DNA of 64,000 nucleotides from ZC4RG30 sp963812195 (GTDB lineage Bacteria > Pseudomonadota > Gammaproteobacteria > Steroidobacterales > Steroidobacteraceae): positions 186,001-250,000 of the forward strand of contig CAWEUI010000013.1 in the NCBI GenBank assembly GCA_963812195.1. The letters run 5' to 3'. A model generated the notes under the pieces. That model saw only the letters and a program-made list of their open reading frames with translations. It was not told the DNA's origin and did not search any database. Shown here one piece after another: positions 47,046-57,169 of this stretch; within the stretch, counting starts at the first letter, position 1, and each line of letters begins with the position of its first letter. A program made the position numbers and the translations under genes.

Positions 47046-49584
47046 ATGTTGTCTAAGTTCAGGTCGCCCATGCTCAGGGCGGCTGCCATCTCGCTTGTTT
47101 GTTCAGCATTCATTCCTGTGGTGTTTGCAGCGGACGAGCAGAAGAAGTCGTCCGATGATGAATTGCAGGAAATCGTCGTCACTGCGCAGTTCCGCGCGCA
47201 GAACCTGCAGGACACGCCGATCGCGATCACCGCGGTCAACGCCGAAATGCTCGAGAAGCGCGGCCAGACCGACATTTCGCAAGTCGCCGCGCAGGCGCCG
47301 AACGTGTACGCTGCGACCGCAACCGCAGAACGGCGGTTCCGGCCTCATCGCCTTCATCCGCGGCGTCGGCCAGACCGATTTCAACTACGCGCTCGATCCC
47401 GGCGTCGGCATCTATGTCGACGATGTCTACATTCCGACACTGTCGAGCTCGCTGCTCGAACTGATCGATCTCGACCGCGTGGAAATCCTGCGCGGCCCGC
47501 AGGGCACCCTGGCGGGCAAGAACTCGATCGGCGGCGCGATCAAGCTGTTCAGCGCCAAGCCGAAGGGCGACGGTTCGGGGTCACTGAGGGTTTCATACGG
47601 TTCGTATAACGAGCTGAACGTGCGCGGCATGGCCGATTTCGAGATTACCGATAATCTGGCAATGCGCGTGTCGGGGATGAGTCGCGGAGCACGACGGTTA
47701 CGTCGCCATGCTCGACTATGGCCAGACGCATCCCAATTCGAACGTGAATGTCGGCAACAACTCACGCGGGAGCGGCAATTCCGACTATCAGACGATGGGT
47801 GGCGAGAACGTCCCGCCGGTCGCGCCGCGCTGCGCTGGACGCCGAACGATCAGCGTCGAAGTCAACATTTCGGGCGACTACACCCGTGAGAGAAACGAAG
47901 CCATCCCGGTGGTACTGCTGGCGGCTGGCGCGATCGCTCCGGCGTGGCACCACCTTCGACCCCAATTCGACCGGTGCGTCTCGGCTCCTGTCCTCGTTCC
48001 CGCCGCCGACCTACGCCAACCCGTGGCTGGTCGGCAAGGACGGCAACCCGGTCAACATGATCATGCGCGTTCGTTCCCGCCGGCGCCTTACAGCTGCGAC
48101 ACGGGCGGCAATCTGCTGGGCTACGATCCGCGTTTCGTCAGCTATTCGAACTTCCTGGATGCGATGGCGCCGACCACCCAGGCACCGTTCAAGCCCTATT
48201 TCGCGCTGCCGGAATCACCAAGTTTCAGGGCTCGGGCTCCATCGATAACGACGAGCGACCACTCAGTGACAACGTGCAACCTGGTCTACATCGGTTCGTA
48301 TCGCAAATATAAGTCGAAATTCGGCCAGGATCAGGACGCCACGCCGATCCCGGTTGCGCAGCTCGACAACCAACTGAATCACCATGCGTTCAGCTTCGGA
48401 AGTCCGCCTAAATTTCAAGACGACTCAAGGATTTCTCGAAGGCACCGTCGGCGGCTTCTATCTGAAGCAGAAGGGCACATATACCGCCCGCGTCGATCTG
48501 AACTACGTGGCGTCCGCGACGATCGACTTCCTGCACGGCCCGGACACCACGCCCAGCACCACCAAGGCGGTGTTCGGCACGGTGACGATGCACCCGACCG
48601 AGGCGATGAGCGTCACCGGCGGTCTGCGCTACACCAAGGACGAGAAGGATTACACCTATTTCCGTCGCAATCCGGACGGCACGATCCCGGATCCGAATCG
48701 CTTGCGCCGCTGTTCACTCAGCCCAACTGCCTGCTCGCCGGCATTTACAATGTGACCGGCAGCTTCCGGGGCGATCGCATGGGATTAGCGCGTGGTCACC
48801 GATTATCGCTTTTCGGACCAGATTCCTGGCCTATGCGTCGGTTCAACCGGCTTCAAGGGCGGCGGCGTGAATCCCGCGCCCGTTCGTTGCCGACCAGGCA
48901 GCTGCCGTTCAATCCGGAAACCCTCACCACCTATGAGAGCGGGTTTCAAGGCCGACCTGCTTCGACCGCCGCGTGCGCCTGAACGGTGCGGGCTTCCTTA
49001 ACAAATACAAGGACATCATTCTCGGCAAGCTGGTTTGTCCGGAATCGTCGCTGCCGTCCCCGTGCCTGCGGCCCGCCAACATCGGCTCGGCGGACATGAA
49101 GGGCCTCGAACTTGAAGCCTCGATCTACCCGGTCGACGGTTTCTCGTTCGACGGCAGCATCAGCTACCTCGACTTCAAGTACACCACCCCGACCGACGCG
49201 GCGGCAATCTGGTGGGCAGCGCCATTCCCGGCGACGGCATCACGCCCTATACGCCCAAGATCACCTATTCGGTGGGCGCCCAGTACGACCATCCGATCGA
49301 ATCCGGTTCGATCTCCGTGCGCCTGGACGGGTCGTATCAGGGCAAGCTCTATACGAACGCCGAAAACACCTTCTGGGCGCAGGATCCCGGGTTACTTCCT
49401 CGCCAATGCCCGTTTCCTCGGCTGGAACAATAACGACAACTGGAAGGTGGCGCTCGAGGTCCGCAACCTCTTCGACAAGTACTACTACCAGTCGGTCAGC
49501 GACATCACGACCTCGCTCGGCGTGGTCACCGGCGTGCCCGGCATGCCGCGGACCTATGCCGTGTCGGTCGAACGCAAGTTCTGA
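47046..49584 (+). CDS. TonB-dependent outer-membrane receptor, about 20 indels
   Basis: ATG 47046, signal peptide about 28 residues ending VFAAD. Plug domain: LQEIVVTAQFRAQNLQDTPI, IRGVGQTDFNYALDPGVGIY, DRVEILRGPQGTLAGKNSIG. Barrel segments appear in all three frames in order, finishing with LEVRNLFDKYYYQSVS and a terminal Phe (RTYAVSVERKF). Many breaks again read as G added before C (ACCCAG to ACCGCAG at 47325, GTCAAC to GTGCAAC at 48272, CAGCAG to CAGGCAG at 48899); others lose one base of a run. Corrected length ~840 residues. The type is common in catabolic gammaproteobacteria and sphingomonads; the substrate is unknown. A terminator follows. Confidence 0.85.
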
Positions 49585-49609
49585 TCCTGCAGACTGCCGC
49601 GTAATGGAA

Positions 49610-49644
49610 GGGCCGCCGTCGTGAGACGGCGGCCCTTTTCTTTC
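49610..49644 (+). terminator. Rho-independent terminator after the TonB receptor
   Basis: GGGCCGCCGTC (49610-49620), loop GTGA, GACGGCGGCCC (49625-49635), then TTTTCTTT. An 11-bp perfect stem; ends the receptor transcript before the two-component operon. Confidence 0.93.
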
Positions 49645-49726
49645 ACGACGCGTTCAACGCGTGATTGAAATCGATCCTTGACGGGCTGGTTCGCGCTTAC
49701 GTTTTCCTAACGATGCGGCTGGTAAA

Positions 49727-50416
49727 GTGCGCCAGGTGCGCATCCTGCTTGTCGAGGACAACGCCGATCTGGCCGCCAATATCAGCGAGTTCCTGCTCTC
49801 GCGGGGGCAGGTCGTCGATCATGCCCGCGATGGGCGAACCGGCTTGCGCCTGGCGGCATCCAATCCCTACGACGCGTTGATTCTCGACCTCACGCTGCCC
49901 GGCATGGACGGGCTCGCCCTGTGTCAGCGTCTGCGGGAGGGCGCGCATCGGGATCTGTCGATCCTGATGTTGACGGCGCGGGATACCGAGATGGATAAAC
50001 TCAGGGGCTTTGACGCGGGTGCCGATGACTACCTCACCAAGCCGTTCTCGCTTCCCGAGCTGCTGGCGCGACTGAAGGCCCTGAAACGTCGCCAGTCCGA
50101 CGCCGGGACGGTGCTGGAAGTCGCCGACCTGAGCCTCGATCCACACACGTTGATCGTGCGCCGCGGCGGCCGCCGTATCGAGCTCGCCCCCACCGCGTTG
50201 CGTCTGCTCGAACAGCTCATGCGGGCCGCGCCGGGGGTGGTCACGCGGGCGCAGATCGAACGCACCATCTGGGGTGGGGATCCGCCGCAAAGCGACGCGG
50301 CGCTGCGCGGGCACGTGCACGCACTGCGCGCGGCCATTGATGGCGCGGGTGAGACCCGGCTTCTCCAGACGGTACACGGCATCGGCTACCGGCTCGCCTG
50401 CGACGATGATGTCTAG
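49727..50416 (+). CDS. OmpR/PhoB-family response regulator
   Basis: 229 residues from GTG 49727 (a second GTG 9 nt later). Receiver: RILLVEDNADLAANI (acidic pair), ALILDLTLPGMDGL (phospho-Asp), MLTARD (Thr), DYLTKPFSLPEL (Lys). The C-terminal winged helix has ELAPTALRLLEQLM and ALRGHVHALRAAID, ending VHGIGYRLA. The kinase start overlaps its 3' end by 11 nt. The operon continues into an efflux pump, suggesting the regulator controls it. Confidence 0.93.
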   Translation: MRQVRILLVEDNADLAANISEFLLSRGQVVDHARDGRTGLRLAASNPYDALILDLTLPGMDGLALCQRLREGAHRDLSILMLTARDTEMDKLRGFDAGADDYLTKPFSLPELLARLKALKRRQSDAGTVLEVADLSLDPHTLIVRRGGRRIELAPTALRLLEQLMRAAPGVVTRAQIERTIWGGDPPQSDAALRGHVHALRAAIDGAGETRLLQTVHGIGYRLACDDDV

Positions 50417-51677
50417 GTTGACGCTGCGCGCGCGCTTTCTGCTCGCCATGTTTGCCGTGGTGCTGCTGCTGTGCGTGACCTTCGGTTTCACGGTCCACCA
50501 GTTCATCGAGATTCTGGAAGGCGAGATGCTGCACCGGACCCTGGTGCGCGAGATGCAGGAATTCGCCACGGATATCGCGCGCAACCCCGAACGGCCCCCG
50601 CCGTCGGCCGGTGGGCTCAGCGGGTACGTGGTGCGCGACGCGCAGGATGCCGCGGGCCTGCCGTCGGCTCTCGCGGCACTGTCTGCCGGGTTGCACGAGG
50701 ACGTGCGGATTGGCGCCGGCACCTACTATGTGGCACGGCAGGATGTGTCCGGCGCACGGCTGTATTTGCTGCTGGACACCAGGCACGTCGAGGCCATCGA
50801 AAGGGGCGTCACAACGGTGGCGGTCGTGGCCGGGCTCGTCGCGCTGGCGCTGGCGGCACTGGTCGCCACGCTGCTGGCCAGAGCGGTGTTGCGGCCGGTT
50901 ACCGAACTGGCGGAAGAGGTCTCGGCGCTGGATCCGCGCCGGCGCGGCAGCCGCCTGCATGGCCATTTCGCCGACCGCGAAGTGGGCGTGATTGCCAGCG
51001 CCTTCGACGGCTATGTAGCCCGCCTGGAGCAGGTGCTGGAGCGCGAGCAGGCGTTCACCGAAGACGCGAGTCACGAGTTGCGCACCCCGCTGTCCGTCAT
51101 CTCCAGCGCCGCCGAGCTGCTGGAAGAGGAACCGGACCTGTCCGCGGAAGCGCGCGAGCGGGTGCAGCGTATCCGGCGGGCCTGTCGCGACATGCATGCG
51201 TTGATCGAGGCGCTGCTGTACCTGGCGCGTGAAGGCAGTCCGGAGGCCCGACCCTGTTCGCTGGACGAGATCGTGTGTGCAGCCGTCGACACGGCCCGTG
51301 TCCTGGTCGAAGGCAAGGGCGTGGGCCTGGACGTGCGTGTCGAGCCGACAATGTTGACCGTGCCGCCCGGCATGGCGGCCTGCGTGATCAGCAACCTGCT
51401 GCTCAACGCGATAAATTTCACCGAGCAGGGCCTGATAGAGGTCGAACTCAGTACCGCGCGGCTCGTGGTACGCGACACGGGCGCGGGCATTGCGCCCGAG
51501 GACCTCTCGCGCATCTTCGAGCGGCGCTACCGCGGATCGGACAGTCGCGGTCTCGGTCTGGGTCTGTATCTGGTGCGACGCATCTGCGAGCGTCTCGGCT
51601 GGCGTATCGAAGCCGACAGTGCTCCGGGTGTGGGCACACGATTCACCGTCACGTTCCATTCCGGAGAGCGAGCATGA
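50406..51677 (+). CDS. Sensor histidine kinase
   Basis: About 423 residues from ATG 50406. Two membrane helices (residues ~10-30 and ~135-158) flank a short periplasmic sensor of about 105 residues; a HAMP-like segment follows (LARAVLRPVTELAEEVSALD). H-box TEDASHELRTPLSVISSAAE; N-box ISNLLLNAINFTEQG; G-boxes VVRDTGAGIAPEDL and GLGLGLYLVRRICERLG. Cognate partner of the overlapping response regulator; its stop overlaps the TolC-like gene (ATGA), an unusual coupling of kinase and pump. Confidence 0.93.
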   Translation: MMSRLTLRARFLLAMFAVVLLLCVTFGFTVHQFIEILEGEMLHRTLVREMQEFATDIARNPERPPPSAGGLSGYVVRDAQDAAGLPSALAALSAGLHEDVRIGAGTYYVARQDVSGARLYLLLDTRHVEAIERGVTTVAVVAGLVALALAALVATLLARAVLRPVTELAEEVSALDPRRRGSRLHGHFADREVGVIASAFDGYVARLEQVLEREQAFTEDASHELRTPLSVISSAAELLEEEPDLSAEARERVQRIRRACRDMHALIEALLYLAREGSPEARPCSLDEIVCAAVDTARVLVEGKGVGLDVRVEPTMLTVPPGMAACVISNLLLNAINFTEQGLIEVELSTARLVVRDTGAGIAPEDLSRIFERRYRGSDSRGLGLGLYLVRRICERLGWRIEADSAPGVGTRFTVTFHSGERA

Positions 51678-52960
51678 GCCACCCCATGCGCCACGCGCGC
51701 AGGCAATCCGCGCTGTTCATCCTGTGTGCGCTGACCAGCGCCGCGGTGGTGGCGCAGACTGCAGCGCCCCACACGGATCCCATCACGCTGGATCAGGCGC
51801 TTGCCGAGGCTCATAGCGCCAACGCGCAGCTGCCAGTGGCGCAGTACCAGCTGCTGCAGGCACAGGCCCGCGTGCAGCAGGCCCGTGGCGCGCTGTATCC
51901 GAGCCTGTCACTGGACGGCGACCTGCATGGCGGCGCACCGCAGGCCTATGCCAGCAATGACGCGCTGACGCGCATCCTGCTGCAAACGCCGTTGTACGCG
52001 GGCGGGGAGTTGCGCGCCGGGATCAAGCGTGGCGAGGCAGAGGTCGATGCCTCCGCCGCCGGCTACAAGGTGTCGGTGCGCGACGTGGATCAGGCCGTGC
52101 GCATCACCTATGGGCGCATGCTGATGGACGACGCGGCGCGCGATCTGCGCCGGCGCGCGATCGAACGCCTGCAGTCCTACCTGGCCGTGGTGCGGGCGCG
52201 CCAGAATGTCGGGCAGGGGGTGGCCAGCGACGCGCTGCGTACGCAGCAACGCATTGCCGCCGCGCAGGCCGACCTCGCTGCCGCCGAACGGGACCGGGAA
52301 CAGGCGCGTACCACGCTCAACGATCTGCTGGGCCGGGCGCCGGACGGTCCGCTGTCAGTTGCGCCGCTGCCGGACCCGCGGCCGCCGGCCCAGCGCGCCG
52401 AGCAGCCCTGGCTGACCACGCCGGACATCGAGCAGTCCGATGCCGCCGTGCGCGCCAGCCAGGCGGATCTGGAGGCGACACGCGCTGGCCGCCGCGCCCA
52501 TGTGGGGCTGGAGGCGGATCTCGGCAAGCAATGGGGCGGGGCGGGTAATCCGGCGCCATACAACATTGGCAGCAAGGCCGGTGGCCAGGTATTGCTCACC
52601 TTTACGCTTCCCATCTGGGACAAAGGTGTATTCCACGCCCGCGTCGACGAAGCCAATGCCGCGCTCAACGAGGCCCGGCAGCACAAGACGGTGGTCGAAC
52701 GCGCCGCGCAGCTGGGATGGACCCAGGCATTCAACAGCGTGCGCGACCTGTACCGCGAATACCAGGCCCGTCGCCAGGAAGCAGACACGGCGCGCGATGC
52801 CTGGTTGCAGACTGAAAGCACCTATCGCGGTGGCAGCAGCTCCGCGCTGGACGTGCTCGATGCCTACGACGCCTGGCTGCAGTCCAATCAGGCGGTGCTG
52901 GACGTGATTTACAACTACCGAGTCGCACAAGCCAGTCTCATCCGGTGGGGAACGCAATGA
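51674..52960 (+). CDS. TolC-family outer-membrane efflux protein
   Basis: 428 residues with a signal peptide ending AVVAQ. Two long helical repeats typical of OEP: QARVQQARGALYPSLSLDGD and ARQNVGQGVASDALRTQQRI in the first, DVLDAYDAWLQSNQAVLDV in the second. Forms the outer-membrane duct of the RND pump. Start overlaps the kinase stop; its own stop overlaps the adaptor gene (ATGA). Confidence 0.9.
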   Translation: MSHPMRHARRQSALFILCALTSAAVVAQTAAPHTDPITLDQALAEAHSANAQLPVAQYQLLQAQARVQQARGALYPSLSLDGDLHGGAPQAYASNDALTRILLQTPLYAGGELRAGIKRGEAEVDASAAGYKVSVRDVDQAVRITYGRMLMDDAARDLRRRAIERLQSYLAVVRARQNVGQGVASDALRTQQRIAAAQADLAAAERDREQARTTLNDLLGRAPDGPLSVAPLPDPRPPAQRAEQPWLTTPDIEQSDAAVRASQADLEATRAGRRAHVGLEADLGKQWGGAGNPAPYNIGSKAGGQVLLTFTLPIWDKGVFHARVDEANAALNEARQHKTVVERAAQLGWTQAFNSVRDLYREYQARRQEADTARDAWLQTESTYRGGSSSALDVLDAYDAWLQSNQAVLDVIYNYRVAQASLIRWGTQ

Positions 52961-53967
52961 GAAATGCCATCAGACTTTTGCCGTGTACGCTGCTGGCCGC
53001 GGCGGTTCTGGGCGGTTGCACGCGCGGCGCAACTCCCGATGCAGATGACGCCACGCCGCCCAGCGCGCCGGCTGCGCCGGCTTCCAGTGAGGTGCCGGTG
53101 CGTGTCGACGAAGTGCGCCACGAGACAATGCGTGTCATTGTCGCCGCGACGGGCCGCACCGAGGCGCTGCGGCAGGACCGGATCCGCGCGCCATTCGCCA
53201 GTCGTGTCGTCTCGCTCTCTGTTGCCGACGGGGATCGCGTCAACAAGGGGCAGGTGATCGCGGTGGTGCTGTCCAAGGACAGCGCCGCCGCGCTGGCCGG
53301 GGCCCGGCAGATGCTCGCGCAAGCCAAAGATGACGCGGACCGGACCGACGCCCAACGCGCGGTGGAGCTGGCCAACAAGCAACTGGTGCAGTACACACTG
53401 CGTGCGCCCGAGGCCGGTGTGGTGCTGGCGCATGCCGCCGAGACCGGCGACTTCGTCGATGAAGGCGAAGTGCTGGTCACTCTCGCCGAAACCGGTTCGG
53501 TGTTCTTCAACGCGCAGGTCTCGCAGGCCGATGCGGATCGGCTGCGCAGCGGGCAGGCGGCAGGCATCGTGTTGCCGGCGGTAGGCGAGCAGCCGCTGGC
53601 TGCCCGGGTCCATGGCCGCCTGCCGATTGCATCCAGCCAGAACTTCAGTGTTCCGGTGCGGCTGGATTTCGATCCGCCGCGCCCGGACCTGGTGCTGGGC
53701 CTGTTTGGCACCGCGCGGATCACCGTGGCGAGCCGGCCCGATGCAACAGTGGTGCCGGTCAGTGCGGTAGTGCGCGACGACATCAGCGGCGTCAGCCGCG
53801 TGGCGGTGGTCGAATCGGGCGTGGCCCACTGGCGTGAGGTCGAAACCGGCGTGCAGGTGGATGGTCGCGTCGAAATCCTGCGGCCGGCGATGCCAACGGG
53901 CACCCGTGTCGTTGTCCAGGGGCAGGTCGGCCTGCCCGATGAGGCCAGGGTCGCGGTGCAGCCATGA
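52957..53967 (+). CDS. RND-type membrane fusion (periplasmic adaptor) lipoprotein
   Basis: 336 residues from ATG 52957. Lipobox-like LLAAAVLGGCTRG. The barrel-sandwich halves DRIRAPFASRVVSLSVADGD and TLRAPEAGVVLAHAAETGDF flank a very short helical hairpin (about 35 residues), typical of compact HlyD/MFP adaptors. Links the inner-membrane pump to the TolC-like duct. Overlaps the pump gene by 4 nt. Confidence 0.9.
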   Translation: MRNAIRLLPCTLLAAAVLGGCTRGATPDADDATPPSAPAAPASSEVPVRVDEVRHETMRVIVAATGRTEALRQDRIRAPFASRVVSLSVADGDRVNKGQVIAVVLSKDSAAALAGARQMLAQAKDDADRTDAQRAVELANKQLVQYTLRAPEAGVVLAHAAETGDFVDEGEVLVTLAETGSVFFNAQVSQADADRLRSGQAAGIVLPAVGEQPLAARVHGRLPIASSQNFSVPVRLDFDPPRPDLVLGLFGTARITVASRPDATVVPVSAVVRDDISGVSRVAVVESGVAHWREVETGVQVDGRVEILRPAMPTGTRVVVQGQVGLPDEARVAVQP

Positions 53968-56900
53968 CGGTGTTCGAGCGACTGCGCGCCCGGCCGCAGG
54001 CCGTCTTCGGCCTGCTGCTGGTGCTGGCCGCCGGCGGCGCGTTCTTCGCCGCGCGCCTGCCGTCCTCGATCTTCCCGTCGGTGACGTTCCCAATCGTCAA
54101 GGTGATTGCCGATGCGGGCGAGGAGCCGGCCGCACGCATGATGCCCACGGTTACCAGGCCACTGGAGGAGGCGGTCCGGCGCGTGCCCGGCGTCACTGTG
54201 GTGCGTTCCATCACATCGCGTGGTTCGACCGAGCTGTCGGCGCAGTTCCGCTGGGGCACGGACATGCAGGTGGCCATGGAACGCGTGCAGGGCGAGGTAC
54301 AGCGCATCAAGCCGGATCTGCCGCCCGACACGCACATCGACGTCGAGTGGATGAACACGGCCATCTTCCCGATCCTGGGTTATGCGCTGACCTCCGACAC
54401 GGCTACCCAGGCGCAGTTGTGGGATCTGGCCCAGTACACCATCAAGCCCGCGTTGCTGGACATCGACGGCGTCTCGCAGATCGAGGTGCAGGGTGGCCGG
54501 CAACGCGAATTCCAGATCCGGCTGCAAGCCAGCGCGTTGCACAGCCGCGGTCTGTCGGCCGAGGACGTGGTCAATGCCCTGCAGACCAACAACGACGTGC
54601 TGTCGGCCGGTCTGGTCGAACGCAATCACGAGTTGTACCTGGCGCTGGTCAGCGGGCGCGCGCATTCGGTGGAAGCACTGTCGCGGATCTCCATTCCGGT
54701 CCGGGGCGCGCCGCCTGCGACGCTGGCCGATCTGGGCGCGCTGTCGGTGGAGGACGGGATTTCCTACATCCGCACGACGGCCAACGGCAAGCCGGCGGTG
54801 CTGCTCAACGTGATCCGCGAGCCGTCGGCGAATACGGTCTCCATCGCCCAGGGTGTGCAGGACCTGCTGCGCCAGCGACCCGAGCTGCTGCCGAAGAACG
54901 TGCAGTGGACGCAGTTCTATGATCAGGCGCAGTTCGTCTCCAGCTCGGTACGGGGCACCGAGGACGCCGTACTGATTGGCGTGGCCCTGGCGGCGCTGGT
55001 GCTGTTCGCGTTCCTGCGGCGCTGGCGGCCCACGCTGGTGGCTGCCGCGGCGATACCGCTGGTCGTTGCCATCGTCGGACTGTTCCTTGGAGCGGTCGGG
55101 CAGACCATCAACCTGATGACGCTGGCGGGCATCGCGGCCTCGCTTGGCCTGATCGCCGATGATGCAATCGTCGTGGTCGAGGACATCGAGCGCCATCGGG
55201 ATGCGCGCGTCGCCGATCCGACCGGCACTTCCATTCGCAAGCTGCTGCCGGCGCTGGTGGGATCCAGCCTGTCGACCGTCATCATCTTTCTGCCATTTGC
55301 GTTCCTGCCCGGCATCACCGGCGCCTTCTTCAAGCCACTGGCGCTGACCATGGCCGTGGCGCTCACGTTGTCGTTCTTCATCTGCGTGATCGCGGTGCCC
55401 ATCGCCACGGTCGCCCTGGAGCGCCGCACGGACCACGTGGCGCCGCCGGCAAGGACCGATGCCGCACCCGTGCGGGGTGGACTCCTGGGCGCAATGCAGC
55501 GCGGCCTGAGTGGCGCCTACCGTCGTGTGGTCGACGTATTCGTCGATCATGGGTCCGTCGCGGTGCTGGGGCTGCTGCTGCTGATCGGCGCGGGCGTGGT
55601 GCTGTACCGGCAGGTCGGCACGGATTTCCTGCCGGCGATGGACGAAGGCTCGATCATCCTGGACTACTTCACGCCGCCGGGCACCTCGCTGACCGACACC
55701 GATGCCATGCTCAACGAGGCCGAAAAGGTCATCATGGCCATGCCCGACGTGGTGAGCTACTCGCGGCGCACGGGTACGCAGCTGGGTTTCTTCATTACCG
55801 AGCCGAATCGCGGCGATTACGTCATCAATCTGAAGCCGCGTAATCAGCGCCGGCCGGTGGATGATGTCATCGAGGATCTGCGCACACGGCTTGCCGCCGT
55901 GGAGCCGGCACTGGAGACCGACTTCGGGCAGCTCATCGAGGACAATCTTGGCGACCTGACGGGCGGTGAACCGCAACCGATCGACATCAAGCTCTTCGGC
56001 AGCGACCCGGTCCAGCTGCAGGCGAAGGCGCGGCAGATCGCGAAGATCGTGGAGGACACCCGCGGTACGGACGACACCTTCGATGGCATCACGATTGCCG
56101 GTCCCGCGTTGAACTTCGAGGTGAATCCGCAGGCAGCCGCGCGCTACGGCCTTACCACGGCGCAGATCCACGCCCAGGTCGAGCCTGCCATCGTGGGATC
56201 TGTAGTGGACAAGGTCCGGGTGGGTGATCGCATGTACGACCTGCGCGTGCTGCAGCCCCACGATGGCCCGCTGGGCGATCTGCGTATTCATGCCGGCGAT
56301 GCGCTGGTGCCATTGCGGGAGCTGGCAACCATCGGTACCGGCGCGCCGGAAACCGAGATCGATCGCGAAAACCTCAATACCTATGTCGCCGTGACCGCGC
56401 GCCTGTCGGGACGCGATCTGGGCAGCACCATCGCGGAAATCCGCGGACGCATCGCGCGAGACGTGCAGCTCGGGCCGGGCATGTCGATCCGCTTCGGCGG
56501 GCAGTACGAACAGCAGCAGCAGTCTTTCCGGAATCTGCTGTACGTGCTGATCGCCGCGCTGGTGCTGGTGTCGCTGGTGGTGCTGTTCGCCTTCGACGAC
56601 TGGCGCGCCGCGTTCTCCACGGCCATCTGCGCCATCGCGGTTTTGCCGGGCGCGCTGGCCCTGCTGCTGCTCACCGGCAAGTCGCTGAACATCTCCAGCT
56701 ACGTCGGGGCGATCATGATGGTCGGAATGGTGGCCGAGAACGCCATGTTCGTGATCAACGAGGCCCGGCATGGCCTGCACGAGGGGCTGGATGTGCGCGA
56801 GGCCTGGCATCGCGCGGCACATCGTCGCCTGCGGCCGGTCGCGATGACGATCTTTGCCACCGGCTTTGCCCTGATGCCGCTGGCTCTGGCGGTGGGCGCG

Positions 56901-57050
56901 GGCTCGCAGCTGATGCAACCGCTGGCCATCGCCGTGATCGGCGGATTCACGCTTTCCGGTCCCATTGTGCTGCTGCTGCTGCCGGGTCTGTACCGGCTGA
57001 TCGATCCGCACGGGCGGCTGGCCGGTGCGCGCCATCAGCAGCATGGTTGA
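53964..57050 (+). CDS. RND-family efflux transporter
   Basis: 1028 residues, intact. Twelve-span RND layout with two large periplasmic loops; the TM4 proton relay carries the acidic pair GLIADDAIVVVEDIERH (AcrB Asp407/408). In TM10 the position of AcrB Lys940 is Glu (MVAENAMFVINEARHG), so the relay differs from drug pumps of the AcrB type. The first periplasmic loop has GVTVVRSITSRGSTELS and WGTDMQVAMERVQ. Substrate unknown: drugs, solvents or metals. Last gene of a five-gene overlapping operon with its own two-component system. Confidence 0.93.
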   Translation: MTVFERLRARPQAVFGLLLVLAAGGAFFAARLPSSIFPSVTFPIVKVIADAGEEPAARMMPTVTRPLEEAVRRVPGVTVVRSITSRGSTELSAQFRWGTDMQVAMERVQGEVQRIKPDLPPDTHIDVEWMNTAIFPILGYALTSDTATQAQLWDLAQYTIKPALLDIDGVSQIEVQGGRQREFQIRLQASALHSRGLSAEDVVNALQTNNDVLSAGLVERNHELYLALVSGRAHSVEALSRISIPVRGAPPATLADLGALSVEDGISYIRTTANGKPAVLLNVIREPSANTVSIAQGVQDLLRQRPELLPKNVQWTQFYDQAQFVSSSVRGTEDAVLIGVALAALVLFAFLRRWRPTLVAAAAIPLVVAIVGLFLGAVGQTINLMTLAGIAASLGLIADDAIVVVEDIERHRDARVADPTGTSIRKLLPALVGSSLSTVIIFLPFAFLPGITGAFFKPLALTMAVALTLSFFICVIAVPIATVALERRTDHVAPPARTDAAPVRGGLLGAMQRGLSGAYRRVVDVFVDHGSVAVLGLLLLIGAGVVLYRQVGTDFLPAMDEGSIILDYFTPPGTSLTDTDAMLNEAEKVIMAMPDVVSYSRRTGTQLGFFITEPNRGDYVINLKPRNQRRPVDDVIEDLRTRLAAVEPALETDFGQLIEDNLGDLTGGEPQPIDIKLFGSDPVQLQAKARQIAKIVEDTRGTDDTFDGITIAGPALNFEVNPQAAARYGLTTAQIHAQVEPAIVGSVVDKVRVGDRMYDLRVLQPHDGPLGDLRIHAGDALVPLRELATIGTGAPETEIDRENLNTYVAVTARLSGRDLGSTIAEIRGRIARDVQLGPGMSIRFGGQYEQQQQSFRNLLYVLIAALVLVSLVVLFAFDDWRAAFSTAICAIAVLPGALALLLLTGKSLNISSYVGAIMMVGMVAENAMFVINEARHGLHEGLDVREAWHRAAHRRLRPVAMTIFATGFALMPLALAVGAGSQLMQPLAIAVIGGFTLSGPIVLLLLPGLYRLIDPHGRLAGARHQQHG

Positions 57051-57169
57051 CCGGGATGGTGTGACGGTCATAACCTGCACTGAAACACCACAAGAGTTGT
57101 GCGCGGTGAACCGGGCCCGGCAAGCGGCTTGGCGTTGCTGTCCGCCAAGCCTGTCCGGAGCCTGAATCT

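Noticed and set aside
53800..54900. Separate plus-strand genes overlapping the adaptor/RND junction
   Set aside because: Shadows of the intact pump frame with Arg/Gly-rich composition.
52938..57080. A 1380-residue open frame antisense to the efflux operon
   Set aside because: Gln/Arg/His-rich translation without domains, directly opposite well-supported adaptor and RND genes; a consequence of high GC and codon bias.
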